64,000 nt of DNA from Nonomuraea solani (lineage in GTDB: Bacteria; Actinomycetota; Actinomycetes; Streptosporangiales; Streptosporangiaceae): assembly GCF_900108335.1 (NCBI RefSeq), contig NZ_FNVT01000001.1:860977-924976 (forward strand), written 5' to 3'. The notes beneath the pieces were generated by a model. That model was not told the origin of the DNA. It did no database searches and saw only the letters and a list, made by a program, of their open reading frames with translations. Below, piece by piece: positions 36,217 through 44,265 of the stretch (position 1 is the stretch's first letter; each line of letters opens with the position of its first letter). Position numbers and translations under genes: made by a program.

Positions 36217-38228
36217 GGCACCTTCCTCATGCGCAGCGCGTGGAAGAGCGGCAGCGCGATCACCCACGACGGGTTCCACGTGTTCGCCTCGCCCTTGCGC
36301 TGCCAGTTGGTCTGGAAGAACCCCTCGCCCTGCTCGCCGGGCGTCGCGAAGCCCCAGTCGCCGGGCTTCCGGCTGACGCCCTGGCCCATGGCGCGCAGGA
36401 TCGCCTCGGCGCGCGCCGCGTACCAGGGGCGGCCGGTCGTCAGGCCGAACTCCATCAGCTCCGAGGTCGGGAAGAACACGTCGAGGTGGTGGTTCTGCAC
36501 GCTCACCGAGGGCCAGCCGCACGCCTTGAAGTCGCGCCGCGCGAACGTGCTGCCGGTGCCGAACTCCGGCGACCACACGTAGACGAACGTCAGCAGCCAG
36601 TCGGCCGCCGCCTCCGCCCACCGCGCGTAGAGGTCGCGCCCGGTGAGCCGGTAGAGGTCGAAGGCGGCCTGGAAGTAGTACATCCCGGCCTCCTTGTCCT
36701 CGCCGGAGGCGTCCAGGGTGGCGTGCGCGAACGGCCGCTCGAACGTGGCCGCGTGCAGCCGGTGGTAGCGGCTCAGCACCTCCTCGGCGCGCAGCAGCCA
36801 CACGCGCTCCCCACTCAGCCGGTACGCCCCCAGCATCGCCTGCACACAAGCGGCCCCCGCCGCCGAGACCATGCGCGTGACCGGCGTGCCCTCCGGCGTC
36901 CAGCCGAGCGGGACGATGCCCTCGGGCAGCCGCGTGTGCCAGAAGAGCGCGGCGGCGTCCTCGACCGCCTCCTCCCACTCCGGCGGCACCTCCAGCCCGG
37001 CCTGCCTGAACTGGATCGCCAGCTCGGCCAGGTCGGCGATCGTCTCGCCGTGGGCGCGGCTGGAGACGAACTCGGCGCCGTCCTTGCGGAACATCTCCCA
37101 CGTGCCGTCGTCGACCAGGTAGCGGCCGTGGCGCAGGCCGCGCACGGGTGTCGCGCTGCCCTCGACGTAGAAGGCGGCGGCGCGGCGGGCCCGCTCGACC
37201 CGCTCCGGCTCGCCGCGCTCCAGGCCGAGCATCGCCTCGCAGCGGGCCAGCTTCATGCACTGGCCCGTCCATCCGTACAGGTAGGAGCGGGGGCGGCCGT
37301 GGCGGACGCCCTCGTAGGCCAGGTAGCCGTCGCCCGCCCAGCGCGCGTCCATGGCCGTGGTCTTGAGCCGGATCAGCTCGTCGCGGGACAACGGGTTCGC
37401 GGCAGGGGAGTCGTACAGCTCGGTGTGGACGAGTTTCCTGAAGCCGAGCCCGCGCGGCTCCACCGGCCCCCAGTCCAGGGTGTGCCGGGTGCTGATCGAC
37501 TCGCCGGGGGCCAGGTCGCGGTAGCCGACCGGCTGGTCCGCGACCTCGGCCTTGCTGACGTAACAGACGTCCGGCGCGCCGTCGAACATGATCACCCCCG
37601 TCATGGCGGCCACCGTGAGCCCCGGCGACCTGACGAGGCCGAGCGAGCCGTAGGAGACGGAGCCGTCCTGGTGGCGGGCGGGTTCCGGGTGCGCGAACAG
37701 GCTGACGTAGCGGTCGTCCCAGGCGGCGTTCACGGCCGGGATGGGCAGGCGGTCCTCCTCGCACACGAACCCCTGGTCGATGCGGGGGATCTGACGGCGG
37801 GGGTCGGAGGAGGGGTTGCCGTTGTAGAGGACGCCGGGCATGGTGACGTGGGCGTCCGAGGTGGGGAGCGGCAGCAGGAGCCCGGCCGCCACGTCGGTGA
37901 CCGGCTTGCCGGAGTCGTTGCGCCACGTGGTGGTGAGGGTGAGCAGGCCGTCGGGGGTGAAGGCCAGCTCCAGCCGGGCGGTCAGGGCGCCGGCCCGCGC
38001 CGTGATCACGACGGTCTCCCCACCCTGGAGGAGGACGGTGCCGGGTTCGGCGGGTTCGATCCGCCACGGGCGGCCGGTCGAGGCGGTGAGCAGGCCGCGC
38101 AGCGGCGCCCGCAGGTGGGCCGAGCCGTGCCGGCCGAGCCGCACCTCGGGCCCGCCGGGGCCGGTGACCACCTCGACGACCTTTCCGCCCGGCTCCGCGA
38201 TGGAGGTGAGGAGCGCGGCGGCCGTCAT
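36213..38228 (-). CDS. uncharacterised beta-sandwich plus (alpha/alpha)-barrel protein, candidate glycosidase
   Basis: A 671-residue cytoplasmic protein I cannot assign. The first ~270 residues are beta-rich with alternating hydrophobic strands (LELAFTPDGLLTLTTTWRN). From ~300 to the end it is helical with WTGQCMKLARCEAMLG, HLDVFFPTSELMEFGL and NTWNPSWVIALPLFHALR, reminiscent of six-hairpin (alpha/alpha)6 glycosidases. A supersandwich followed by an (alpha/alpha)6 barrel is the layout of several GH families, GH142 among them. Candidate acids occur in VDDGTWEMF and SGEDKEAGMYYFQ. It is coupled by ATGA on both sides within a pectin operon, so a role in cleaving an unusual side-chain sugar is likely. 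Confidence 0.6.
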   Translation of the reverse strand: MTAAALLTSIAEPGGKVVEVVTGPGGPEVRLGRHGSAHLRAPLRGLLTASTGRPWRIEPAEPGTVLLQGGETVVITARAGALTARLELAFTPDGLLTLTTTWRNDSGKPVTDVAAGLLLPLPTSDAHVTMPGVLYNGNPSSDPRRQIPRIDQGFVCEEDRLPIPAVNAAWDDRYVSLFAHPEPARHQDGSVSYGSLGLVRSPGLTVAAMTGVIMFDGAPDVCYVSKAEVADQPVGYRDLAPGESISTRHTLDWGPVEPRGLGFRKLVHTELYDSPAANPLSRDELIRLKTTAMDARWAGDGYLAYEGVRHGRPRSYLYGWTGQCMKLARCEAMLGLERGEPERVERARRAAAFYVEGSATPVRGLRHGRYLVDDGTWEMFRKDGAEFVSSRAHGETIADLAELAIQFRQAGLEVPPEWEEAVEDAAALFWHTRLPEGIVPLGWTPEGTPVTRMVSAAGAACVQAMLGAYRLSGERVWLLRAEEVLSRYHRLHAATFERPFAHATLDASGEDKEAGMYYFQAAFDLYRLTGRDLYARWAEAAADWLLTFVYVWSPEFGTGSTFARRDFKACGWPSVSVQNHHLDVFFPTSELMEFGLTTGRPWYAARAEAILRAMGQGVSRKPGDWGFATPGEQGEGFFQTNWQRKGEANTWNPSWVIALPLFHALRMRKVP

Positions 38229-39229
38229 GGGCACCGCCTCAGCCGGATGGCCTGGCCGACCGTGCCGGGCAGCGGGACGGTCAGCGAGTCGCCCTCCCGC
38301 ACGCCGTGCGCCTTGACCGTCATCTCCCACGTGTCGATCACCTCGACCTCGTACCGTCCGGAGGGCACCTCATAGACGCGCTCGGGGAACCGGTGCTCGC
38401 CGCAGTACTCCAGGTAGAACTCGCCGGGCACCTCCAGCATCGGCGCGTCCCGGTCGCGGTAGCGGGCCTCGTCGGGTGTGGCGGCGAACACCTGGCGCAG
38501 CAGGGCGATCCTGGGCACCGCGCCGCCGGCCAGCGTCCCGCCGTCGGCCGACCAGGTCAGGCCGTCGTCGTCCGGGTACGCCTCCCCGTGCGTCACCGGG
38601 CGCCGCCTTACCGCCCCGTCCCACGCCTGGTGGACGACCTCCTCGGGGGTCAGGCTCAGCCACGGGTCGTCGGCGTCGCCCTCGTAGCCGCACATGTCCA
38701 TCAGCACGGGTTTGTGATGATCCCGGGTCAGGACCCAGGCGTCCCGGGGGCTGGGCGCGCGCACGCTTCCGTGCGTGAACGCCCGCCGCCACAGCAGCGG
38801 CGACCCGGCGTCGACGGTGATCGACAGCGGGTGGTGCCCTGGGTCCTCCTCGGCCACCAGGTCGGCGAGCCGAACCCAATCATGTTCCGAAAAATCGGGA
38901 AAATGGGTGGGATCGTCGGTCAGGGACCACCACACGTTCGGGTGGGCGGCCAGCCGTGGCACCACGTCCGCCACGTACCGGGCCGCCGCCGCCACGTCCG
39001 CGATGCCGTCGTCCGGATGCAGGAGCATCAGCTCGGCCGTCACGCCGATCGCGCCCAGCTCCGCCACCCGCTCCTCCAGCGCGTCCAGCGAGCACCGGGT
39101 CGCCAGCGCCGCCATCCGCACCCGGTCGAACGGCGAGGCCCGCAGCGCGGCCAGGGTCCGCGCGCGCCGCTTCTCGCCGTGCAGGTGCCAGCCGAGCGCG
39201 GTGGTCGCCAGAGAGTTGAAGATCATCAT
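38225..39229 (-). CDS. degenerate paralogue of the DUF4038/GH140-like protein, possible pseudoenzyme
   Basis: A 334-residue relative of the next-door DUF4038/DUF5605 protein, lacking the N-terminal immunoglobulin-like domain. Aligned by eye, NVWWSAANEYDF of the neighbour becomes NVWWSLTDDPTHF here, and KPVVLDEICYEGD becomes KPVLMDMCGYEGD. Both glutamates expected to catalyse hydrolysis are therefore replaced. The barrel scaffold and the C-terminal beta domain (GRYEVEVIDTWEMTV) are kept. It starts at ATG 39229, overlapping the neighbour stop. It may be a sugar-binding or regulatory partner, or use other catalytic residues. Confidence 0.65.
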   Translation of the reverse strand: MMIFNSLATTALGWHLHGEKRRARTLAALRASPFDRVRMAALATRCSLDALEERVAELGAIGVTAELMLLHPDDGIADVAAAARYVADVVPRLAAHPNVWWSLTDDPTHFPDFSEHDWVRLADLVAEEDPGHHPLSITVDAGSPLLWRRAFTHGSVRAPSPRDAWVLTRDHHKPVLMDMCGYEGDADDPWLSLTPEEVVHQAWDGAVRRRPVTHGEAYPDDDGLTWSADGGTLAGGAVPRIALLRQVFAATPDEARYRDRDAPMLEVPGEFYLEYCGEHRFPERVYEVPSGRYEVEVIDTWEMTVKAHGVREGDSLTVPLPGTVGQAIRLRRCP

Positions 39230-40602
39230 GCCCTCGTCATCCGCAGCGCCAGGTACGGCCGGCGCGGCAGCCCGACCCGTACCCGGTCCCGGTGCACCCC
39301 GCCCACCGGGGTGATCGTCATGTTCCAGGTGTCGATCAGCTCGACCTCGTACCCGCCGTCCGGCGGCAGCTCCACGGTGACGCCGGCCGCCTGCCGCCGC
39401 CCGAGATAGCGCAGGAAGGTGCCGTCGCGGCGGTCCTCCATGATCCGCCGCAGGAACGCGATCCTGGCCGGGCTCTCCCCGTGCAACCCGCCGCCGTTGC
39501 CGATCCACGCCCGCTCCTGGAAGCCGGTCAGCGACTCGCCGTGCCCCACGTAGCCGCCGCGCGACATGCCCTCCCAGAACCGGTCCACCAGCTCCTCGCC
39601 GGTCACGTTGCCCCAGCGCCGGCCGATGTCGCCCTCGTAGCAGATCTCGTCGAGCACCACCGGCTTCGGGCAGTCCCGCAGCCAGGTGCCGGTCAGCGTG
39701 ACGTCCCAGTGCTGCACGCTGTGGTGCGTCACCCAGGGCTTGGTGTTGTCGTAGAGGGTCGCGACCTCGTACATGCGGGTCCCGTTGTGGATCGAGCGCA
39801 GATGCTCGTATGGGTCCAGCCGCTGGATCGTCCGCAGGATGTCGTCCCAGTCGGCCACGGTCTTGGCCCGGTTGAAGTCGTACTCGTTGGCGGCCGACCA
39901 CCACACGTTGCGGTAGGCGGCCAGCCGCGCGATGACGTAGCGCAGGTAGGCGTGGTCGGTCTCGCGGCCCATGTCCTCGATGCCGCGCAGCCCCCCGTCG
40001 TACGGGTGGAAGAGGATCACGTCGGCCTCGACGCCCAGGTCCAGCAGGTCCTGGACGCGGGACTCCAGGTGCCGGAAGAACACCGGGTTGAACCGGGTCT
40101 TGTCCAGCCCGTCCGGGTCCTTCCCGGCGAACGGCACCTCCGGCGGCGCCGTCATGCTCCCCGTCGGCAGCACGCACATGCGCAGCTTGTTGAAGGGCGA
40201 GGCCGCCAGCGTCGCCAGGGTCCGGCGCTCGCGCTCCTCGTCCATGTCGTGCGTCCAGTGGTAGGCGGTCGTGCCGAACGGCAGGTACGGCGTGCCGTCC
40301 GCGTACGCGAACCCGGTGCCCACGGCCCGCACCGGACCATGGTTGTCCTCGGAGGCGGGCGACACCTCGAAGCCGCCCGCGTGCCCGTCCAGCTCGGTCA
40401 CATTGCTCACGGTGGTGTAGCTCCACGGACCCACCGCGTCCGGCATGAACCGGACGCGGTAGACGCCGTCGCCGTCGTAGAAGCCCTCGGCCTCGACGAT
40501 GCGATTGCGGAACCGATACCGGGCCGACAGGCGAACCTCCGCGAAGGGGTTGCCGCCGGACGGCCCGGCCAGTTCGATCTCGTGGACGCCCCAGCGTTCC
40601 AC
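39226..40602 (-). CDS. DUF5060/DUF4038/DUF5605 glycosidase, GH140-like
   Basis: A 458-residue protein. It has an N-terminal immunoglobulin-like DUF5060 domain (~1-85, GVYRVRFMPDAVGPWSY), a TIM barrel of the DUF4038 type (YLPFGTTAYHWTHD, then candidate acid/base E in SAANEYDF and nucleophile E in VVLDEICYEGD), and a C-terminal DUF5605 beta domain. DUF4038 includes GH140 apiosidases that cleave the apiose branch of RG-II. No signal peptide. The start is a GTG 14 bases after the binding-protein gene, without a strong ribosome site. Apiosidase activity is inferred from fold and neighbours only. Confidence 0.7.
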   Translation of the reverse strand: MERWGVHEIELAGPSGGNPFAEVRLSARYRFRNRIVEAEGFYDGDGVYRVRFMPDAVGPWSYTTVSNVTELDGHAGGFEVSPASEDNHGPVRAVGTGFAYADGTPYLPFGTTAYHWTHDMDEERERRTLATLAASPFNKLRMCVLPTGSMTAPPEVPFAGKDPDGLDKTRFNPVFFRHLESRVQDLLDLGVEADVILFHPYDGGLRGIEDMGRETDHAYLRYVIARLAAYRNVWWSAANEYDFNRAKTVADWDDILRTIQRLDPYEHLRSIHNGTRMYEVATLYDNTKPWVTHHSVQHWDVTLTGTWLRDCPKPVVLDEICYEGDIGRRWGNVTGEELVDRFWEGMSRGGYVGHGESLTGFQERAWIGNGGGLHGESPARIAFLRRIMEDRRDGTFLRYLGRRQAAGVTVELPPDGGYEVELIDTWNMTITPVGGVHRDRVRVGLPRRPYLALRMTRA

Positions 40603-40616
40603 GATGGGAGACAGGG

Positions 40617-42047
40617 TTACCAGTCCTTCCCCGCGCCGGCCTGCGCCTTGATGTAGCCGGGGATGTCCTGCTGCTCGGAGACGGCCAGCGACTGCTCGGG
40701 CGTCATGCCGTCACGCAGCACGTGCTGGCGGAAGACCGACCACAGCGGCAGGTCCCAGAACTCGGTGTTCTGGTAGTTGGACACGGCGGCGTTCTCGCCC
40801 CAGTAGACGGCCGAGGTGTCCAGTTTGGCCAGCTCGGGGACGCTCTTGCCGAAGTTCGACACCACGGCCGGGGTCTGCAGCACGGCCTTGATGCCCTGCT
40901 TGGACAGCTCGGTCTGCGCCTCCTCCGACACCAGCCACTTCGTGATCCGCAGCGCCTGGTCCTTGTGCGGGGCCGACGGCGGGATGAACGCGGCCCGCGT
41001 GTTCGGCTGGTAGAGCGTCTTGGAGCCCCGCTTGAGCACCGGCACCGCGGTGACCCCGATGTCGACGCTCTTGGCCTGCTCCTTGAACGACTCCTCGTCG
41101 CCGTCCTCGATGAACAGCTCGTTGCCGGCGTACATGTTCAGCCGCGACAGCGTCTCGACGGCCATGGCCAGGTGGCCCGGCTGGCTCATGTCGCCCTTGA
41201 AGAAGTCGGTGACGGTGGTGAAGTCGTTGCGCGGGATCTCCAGGAACCGGTACAGGTTCTCGACGTACTGCTTCCAGCCGTCACCGGTGATGCTGACCTT
41301 GAGCTCCTCGGGCTTCGGCTCCTCGCTCGTGGTCGGCTGGAACGGGTAGAGGCCGGCCTGGTTGAACTCCAGGTACTGGTCGGGGTGCTGCATGTAGCCC
41401 TTGTAGTGATCCAGGCCGTCGTCCCTGGTCAGCTTCTTGGCCAGCTTGTACGCGTCGTCGTACGTCGTGCCGGGCTTGGGATACCGCACCCCGAACTTGT
41501 CGAAGATCTTCTTGTTGTAGAGCAGCACGTGCTCGTCGATGAACAGCGGCACGCCGTAGACCCCGCCGTCGGAGCGCGACTTGACCAGCTCGACGGCGGC
41601 CTTGTTCAGCGTGTTCAGGTCGATGCCGGCCTGCTGCAGCGACGGCGTCAGGTCGCCGACCCAGCCCATCGGCTCCAGGTCGCGGTCGATGCGGGACTTC
41701 GGGTCCTCGATGATGATGTCGGGGGTGACCCCGGCCTTCTTGAGATCCTCGTAACGGACGGGCAGGTCCCAGGTCGCATACTTGATCTTGACATCCGGGA
41801 ACGCCGCCCGCAGCTTGTTGCCGATGACCTCGTCGAAGACCCTGGTGCCCTGCCGGGTCCCGTCGACGGTCGCCTCGAACGGCTTGTAGTTGGCCGCGAA
41901 GATGAACAGCTCGTCGTCACAGACGCTGAACGGCAGGTTGTACTTGTTCCCCACGTCCTTGCACGCCGCGGCGGAGGCGTCGGCGGGGACGGCGGTGACG
42001 CTCAGCGCGAGCGCCAGCAGGGCGATCCCACGGACCTTCTTCGTCAT
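40617..42047 (-). CDS. family-1 extracellular sugar-binding protein, no cognate permease nearby
   Basis: A 476-residue SBP_bac_1-type solute-binding protein. A signal peptide (ALLALALSVTAVPADASA) ends near AAAC, a weak lipobox, so it may be a lipoprotein or be cleaved normally. The mature part has the periplasmic-binding fold motifs GVYGVPLFIDEHVLLYNKKIF and TKWLVSEEAQTELS. Such proteins usually serve CUT1 sugar transporters, but no CUT1 permeases lie in the window; the same operon encodes an Opp/Dpp-type importer with its own binding protein. It may partner permeases elsewhere or deliver sugars to surface enzymes. The ATG overlaps the stop of the preceding gene (ATGA). Confidence 0.88.
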   Translation of the reverse strand: MTKKVRGIALLALALSVTAVPADASAAACKDVGNKYNLPFSVCDDELFIFAANYKPFEATVDGTRQGTRVFDEVIGNKLRAAFPDVKIKYATWDLPVRYEDLKKAGVTPDIIIEDPKSRIDRDLEPMGWVGDLTPSLQQAGIDLNTLNKAAVELVKSRSDGGVYGVPLFIDEHVLLYNKKIFDKFGVRYPKPGTTYDDAYKLAKKLTRDDGLDHYKGYMQHPDQYLEFNQAGLYPFQPTTSEEPKPEELKVSITGDGWKQYVENLYRFLEIPRNDFTTVTDFFKGDMSQPGHLAMAVETLSRLNMYAGNELFIEDGDEESFKEQAKSVDIGVTAVPVLKRGSKTLYQPNTRAAFIPPSAPHKDQALRITKWLVSEEAQTELSKQGIKAVLQTPAVVSNFGKSVPELAKLDTSAVYWGENAAVSNYQNTEFWDLPLWSVFRQHVLRDGMTPEQSLAVSEQQDIPGYIKAQAGAGKDW

Positions 42048-43222
42048 TTGCTCTCCTTGGCGGGCGCGTAACTGCACTGACGCACGACATTCCGCCGTAC
42101 GCCGTTCTTGAATTCGGTGATGGTGTGCTCGGGCCAATTCGAGATCAGGCCGACCGAGTCGCGCAGATACTGCTCGTTGAAGACGACGTGCCGGATGTTG
42201 TTGCGGTTGTAGGAATAGACCATGTGAATGAAGCCGTCGGCGCTCTGCGTCATGATCGGATACGTGAACTGCGGCCCCGACTGCGCTTCGACGTCGACCG
42301 AGTTCTCCCATGTCCGCCCCTTGTCGGGCGACAGCGAGACCCGCATGGGGGAGCGGTGCTCGACCCAGGGGTTGTAGGCCAGCACGAGCTTGCCGCTGTC
42401 CAGCTTGAGCGCGGCGATCCGGGAGTTCGGGTTGCCGATGGGCTCGGCGACGGGCGCGCTCCAGGTGCGGGCGAAGTCGGTGGACTGGCTCTTGTAGATC
42501 GCGCCGTCCCCGGTCCGCATGTACGCCACCAGCCGCCCCGGCTCCACCTCCACCACGGTCGGCTGGATCGAGCTCCTGGCCGTCTTGATCCAGCTCGTGT
42601 GCTCTTCCGGGTACGCCTTCCACGACGTCATGTCCGGGCTGAACACGTAGAAGCCGGAGCTGGACTCCGCCTCGTCGTAGATCGGCACCAGCACTTCGCC
42701 GTTGGACATCTTGATGGGGCTGGTGCCGACCATCCAGCCCCACTCCTTGCGGATGTAGGCCGGGTCGCTCCAGGTGTGGCCGCCGTCGTCGGAGGTGATC
42801 AACCGGATCGGCGCCTGTTCCCAGCCGTGTCCCTCGATCGTCACGAAGAACAGGTAGAGGCGCTTGCCGTCCGACCACAGGACCGGGTTGCCGTCGGCCT
42901 TGCCCGGCTCGTCGAACACCACCTCGGGCGCGGACCAGGTGCGCTCGCCGGCCGCCAGGCGCGACAGGTAGAGCGCCTGGTTGGCGGCCCCCTCCGAGGT
43001 CCCGCCGTAGTAGACGGTCAGGATGTCGCCCTGCGGCGCCTGCGCGATGCCGGCCGCGTGCACCTTGGGGACGTTCGGGTCGGGGGCGGCGACGTCCTGG
43101 CGGCAGGCGTAGGAACCGGTGGGCTCCACCCGTACCTCACCCTTGCCCTGGCCGGCCACGTACGACGGAATGCCGACCGCCACCGCCAAAGCGCCGTATA
43201 AAACGCTTTGTCGAATTTTCAT
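42044..43222 (-). CDS. secreted sialidase-superfamily beta-propeller (BNR) protein
   Basis: A 392-residue protein with an N-terminal hydrophobic segment (SVLYGALAVAVGIPSYVAG) that looks like a signal peptide or anchor, followed by a six-bladed propeller with Asp-boxes (SDDGGHTW, SPDKGRTW). A C-terminal FTYPIMTQ and YSYNRNNIRHVVF block resembles the catalytic end of BNR_2 sialidase-like enzymes. True sialic acid is unlikely in a pectin locus. GH33-type enzymes that release the RG-II keto sugars Dha or Kdo, or propeller lyases and rhamnosidases, are alternatives. It is a paralogue of the cytoplasmic protein directly upstream (TGATG overlap). Confidence 0.75.
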   Translation of the reverse strand: MKIRQSVLYGALAVAVGIPSYVAGQGKGEVRVEPTGSYACRQDVAAPDPNVPKVHAAGIAQAPQGDILTVYYGGTSEGAANQALYLSRLAAGERTWSAPEVVFDEPGKADGNPVLWSDGKRLYLFFVTIEGHGWEQAPIRLITSDDGGHTWSDPAYIRKEWGWMVGTSPIKMSNGEVLVPIYDEAESSSGFYVFSPDMTSWKAYPEEHTSWIKTARSSIQPTVVEVEPGRLVAYMRTGDGAIYKSQSTDFARTWSAPVAEPIGNPNSRIAALKLDSGKLVLAYNPWVEHRSPMRVSLSPDKGRTWENSVDVEAQSGPQFTYPIMTQSADGFIHMVYSYNRNNIRHVVFNEQYLRDSVGLISNWPEHTITEFKNGVRRNVVRQCSYAPAKESK

Positions 43223-44265
43223 CAGCTGCCAATCTCCAGATATTTGATCGTTTTCCGCAGATAGGAGAAGGCGACGTGCAGCCGCCCCGCTCCGCCGTCG
43301 ATGACACTCGGATAGGAATAGCCGAGCTCGTTCTGCTCATATTCGGAATCGGAATCCTGCAGCACCCGCCGGTACGGCCAGTTCGCGCCGCCGTCCTCCG
43401 ATACGGCGACGACCAGCGGGGTGCGCAAGGCCTTCTTGCGCGGCTGCCCGTTCTTGGTCACCCATCTGAACTGGTCGCGCTCCAGGCTCGCGTCGTTGTA
43501 GACGAGCGCGAGCCGTCCGTCGCCGAGCCTCGTGAGCTGGACGGAGGAGTCGTTGCTGGGCAACTCGGTCCGCTCGGGCGCGGACCAGGTGCGGCCGTCG
43601 GCCGAGACGGAGCCGTGGATCCGCTCCGCCCGCCGGTCGCGGAACATCGCCAGCAGCCGCCCGTCCGGCCGCTCCGCGATCGTCATCTGCACCAGGTCGC
43701 CGCTGCCGGGGACCTCGTGCTCGGTCCAGGTGCGCCCGCCGTCCGCGCTGACCTTGACGACGCTTCGGTCACCCGATGCGCCGCAGTGGTAGGCGGGCAG
43801 CAGCCACGTCCCGTCGCCCAGGACCACGGGCGGATGACGGACGAAGACGCCCGGCTCGGCGAACAGCACGCGCGGCTCGCTCCACGTCCGGCCGGAGTCG
43901 GCCGAGGTGCGGGCCACGACGTGCGCCGTCGTCTGGTCGTGCGGCTCCATGGAGGTGTGCAGCAGCCAGGTCACCCCGTCGCCGCCGTCGAACAGCACCG
44001 GGTTCTGCTCGCTGCGCTCCGGGTCGGTGGCGATGAGCGCGGGCTCCTCCCACCGGTCGCCGCGCAGCCGGGCGAGCACCACGTTCGTGCCGGGGTCGCC
44101 CTCCTGCGGGCCGCAGAACCAGCAGCACAGCAGGTCGCCGTCCGGCGCGCGGAGCAGGTTGGCGGCGTGGTTGTCCGGCCCGTGCGGCGCCCGGAGCAGC
44201 GCCTCGCGTGTTCCGTCCAGGACGGCGGACGGCCGGACGAGACCGTCGAAGCGCGGGTCGCTCAT
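43222..44265 (-). CDS. cytoplasmic sialidase-superfamily beta-propeller (BNR) protein
   Basis: A 347-residue propeller without signal peptide. Four Asp-box motifs are visible (SADSGRTW, SADGGRTW, SADGRTW, SEDGGANW), with a late YSYPSVI then FSYLRKTIKYL block typical of BNR_2 sialidase-like proteins. It is related to the secreted protein at 42044 by these motifs but shorter. The start, ATG 44265, overlaps the ATPase stop (ATGA). An exported and a cytosolic version in one operon suggests the same linkage is attacked both before and after import. The substrate, possibly a 3-deoxy-keto sugar of RG-II, is inferred. Confidence 0.75.
   Translation of the reverse strand: MSDPRFDGLVRPSAVLDGTREALLRAPHGPDNHAANLLRAPDGDLLCCWFCGPQEGDPGTNVVLARLRGDRWEEPALIATDPERSEQNPVLFDGGDGVTWLLHTSMEPHDQTTAHVVARTSADSGRTWSEPRVLFAEPGVFVRHPPVVLGDGTWLLPAYHCGASGDRSVVKVSADGGRTWTEHEVPGSGDLVQMTIAERPDGRLLAMFRDRRAERIHGSVSADGRTWSAPERTELPSNDSSVQLTRLGDGRLALVYNDASLERDQFRWVTKNGQPRKKALRTPLVVAVSEDGGANWPYRRVLQDSDSEYEQNELGYSYPSVIDGGAGRLHVAFSYLRKTIKYLEIGS

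Noticed and set aside
34915..38067. A 1050-codon frame joining the GH28 gene to upstream sequence
   Set aside because: The first ~600 codons are an Arg-rich off-frame translation of the 671-residue protein gene. GH28 has its own ATG at 36216 with a ribosome site and ATGA overlap.
43197..43216. LacI-like TATAAAACGCTTTGTCG sequence
   Set aside because: It lies in the first codons of the secreted BNR gene, inside a coupled operon with no promoter gap. It is probably coincidental coding sequence.
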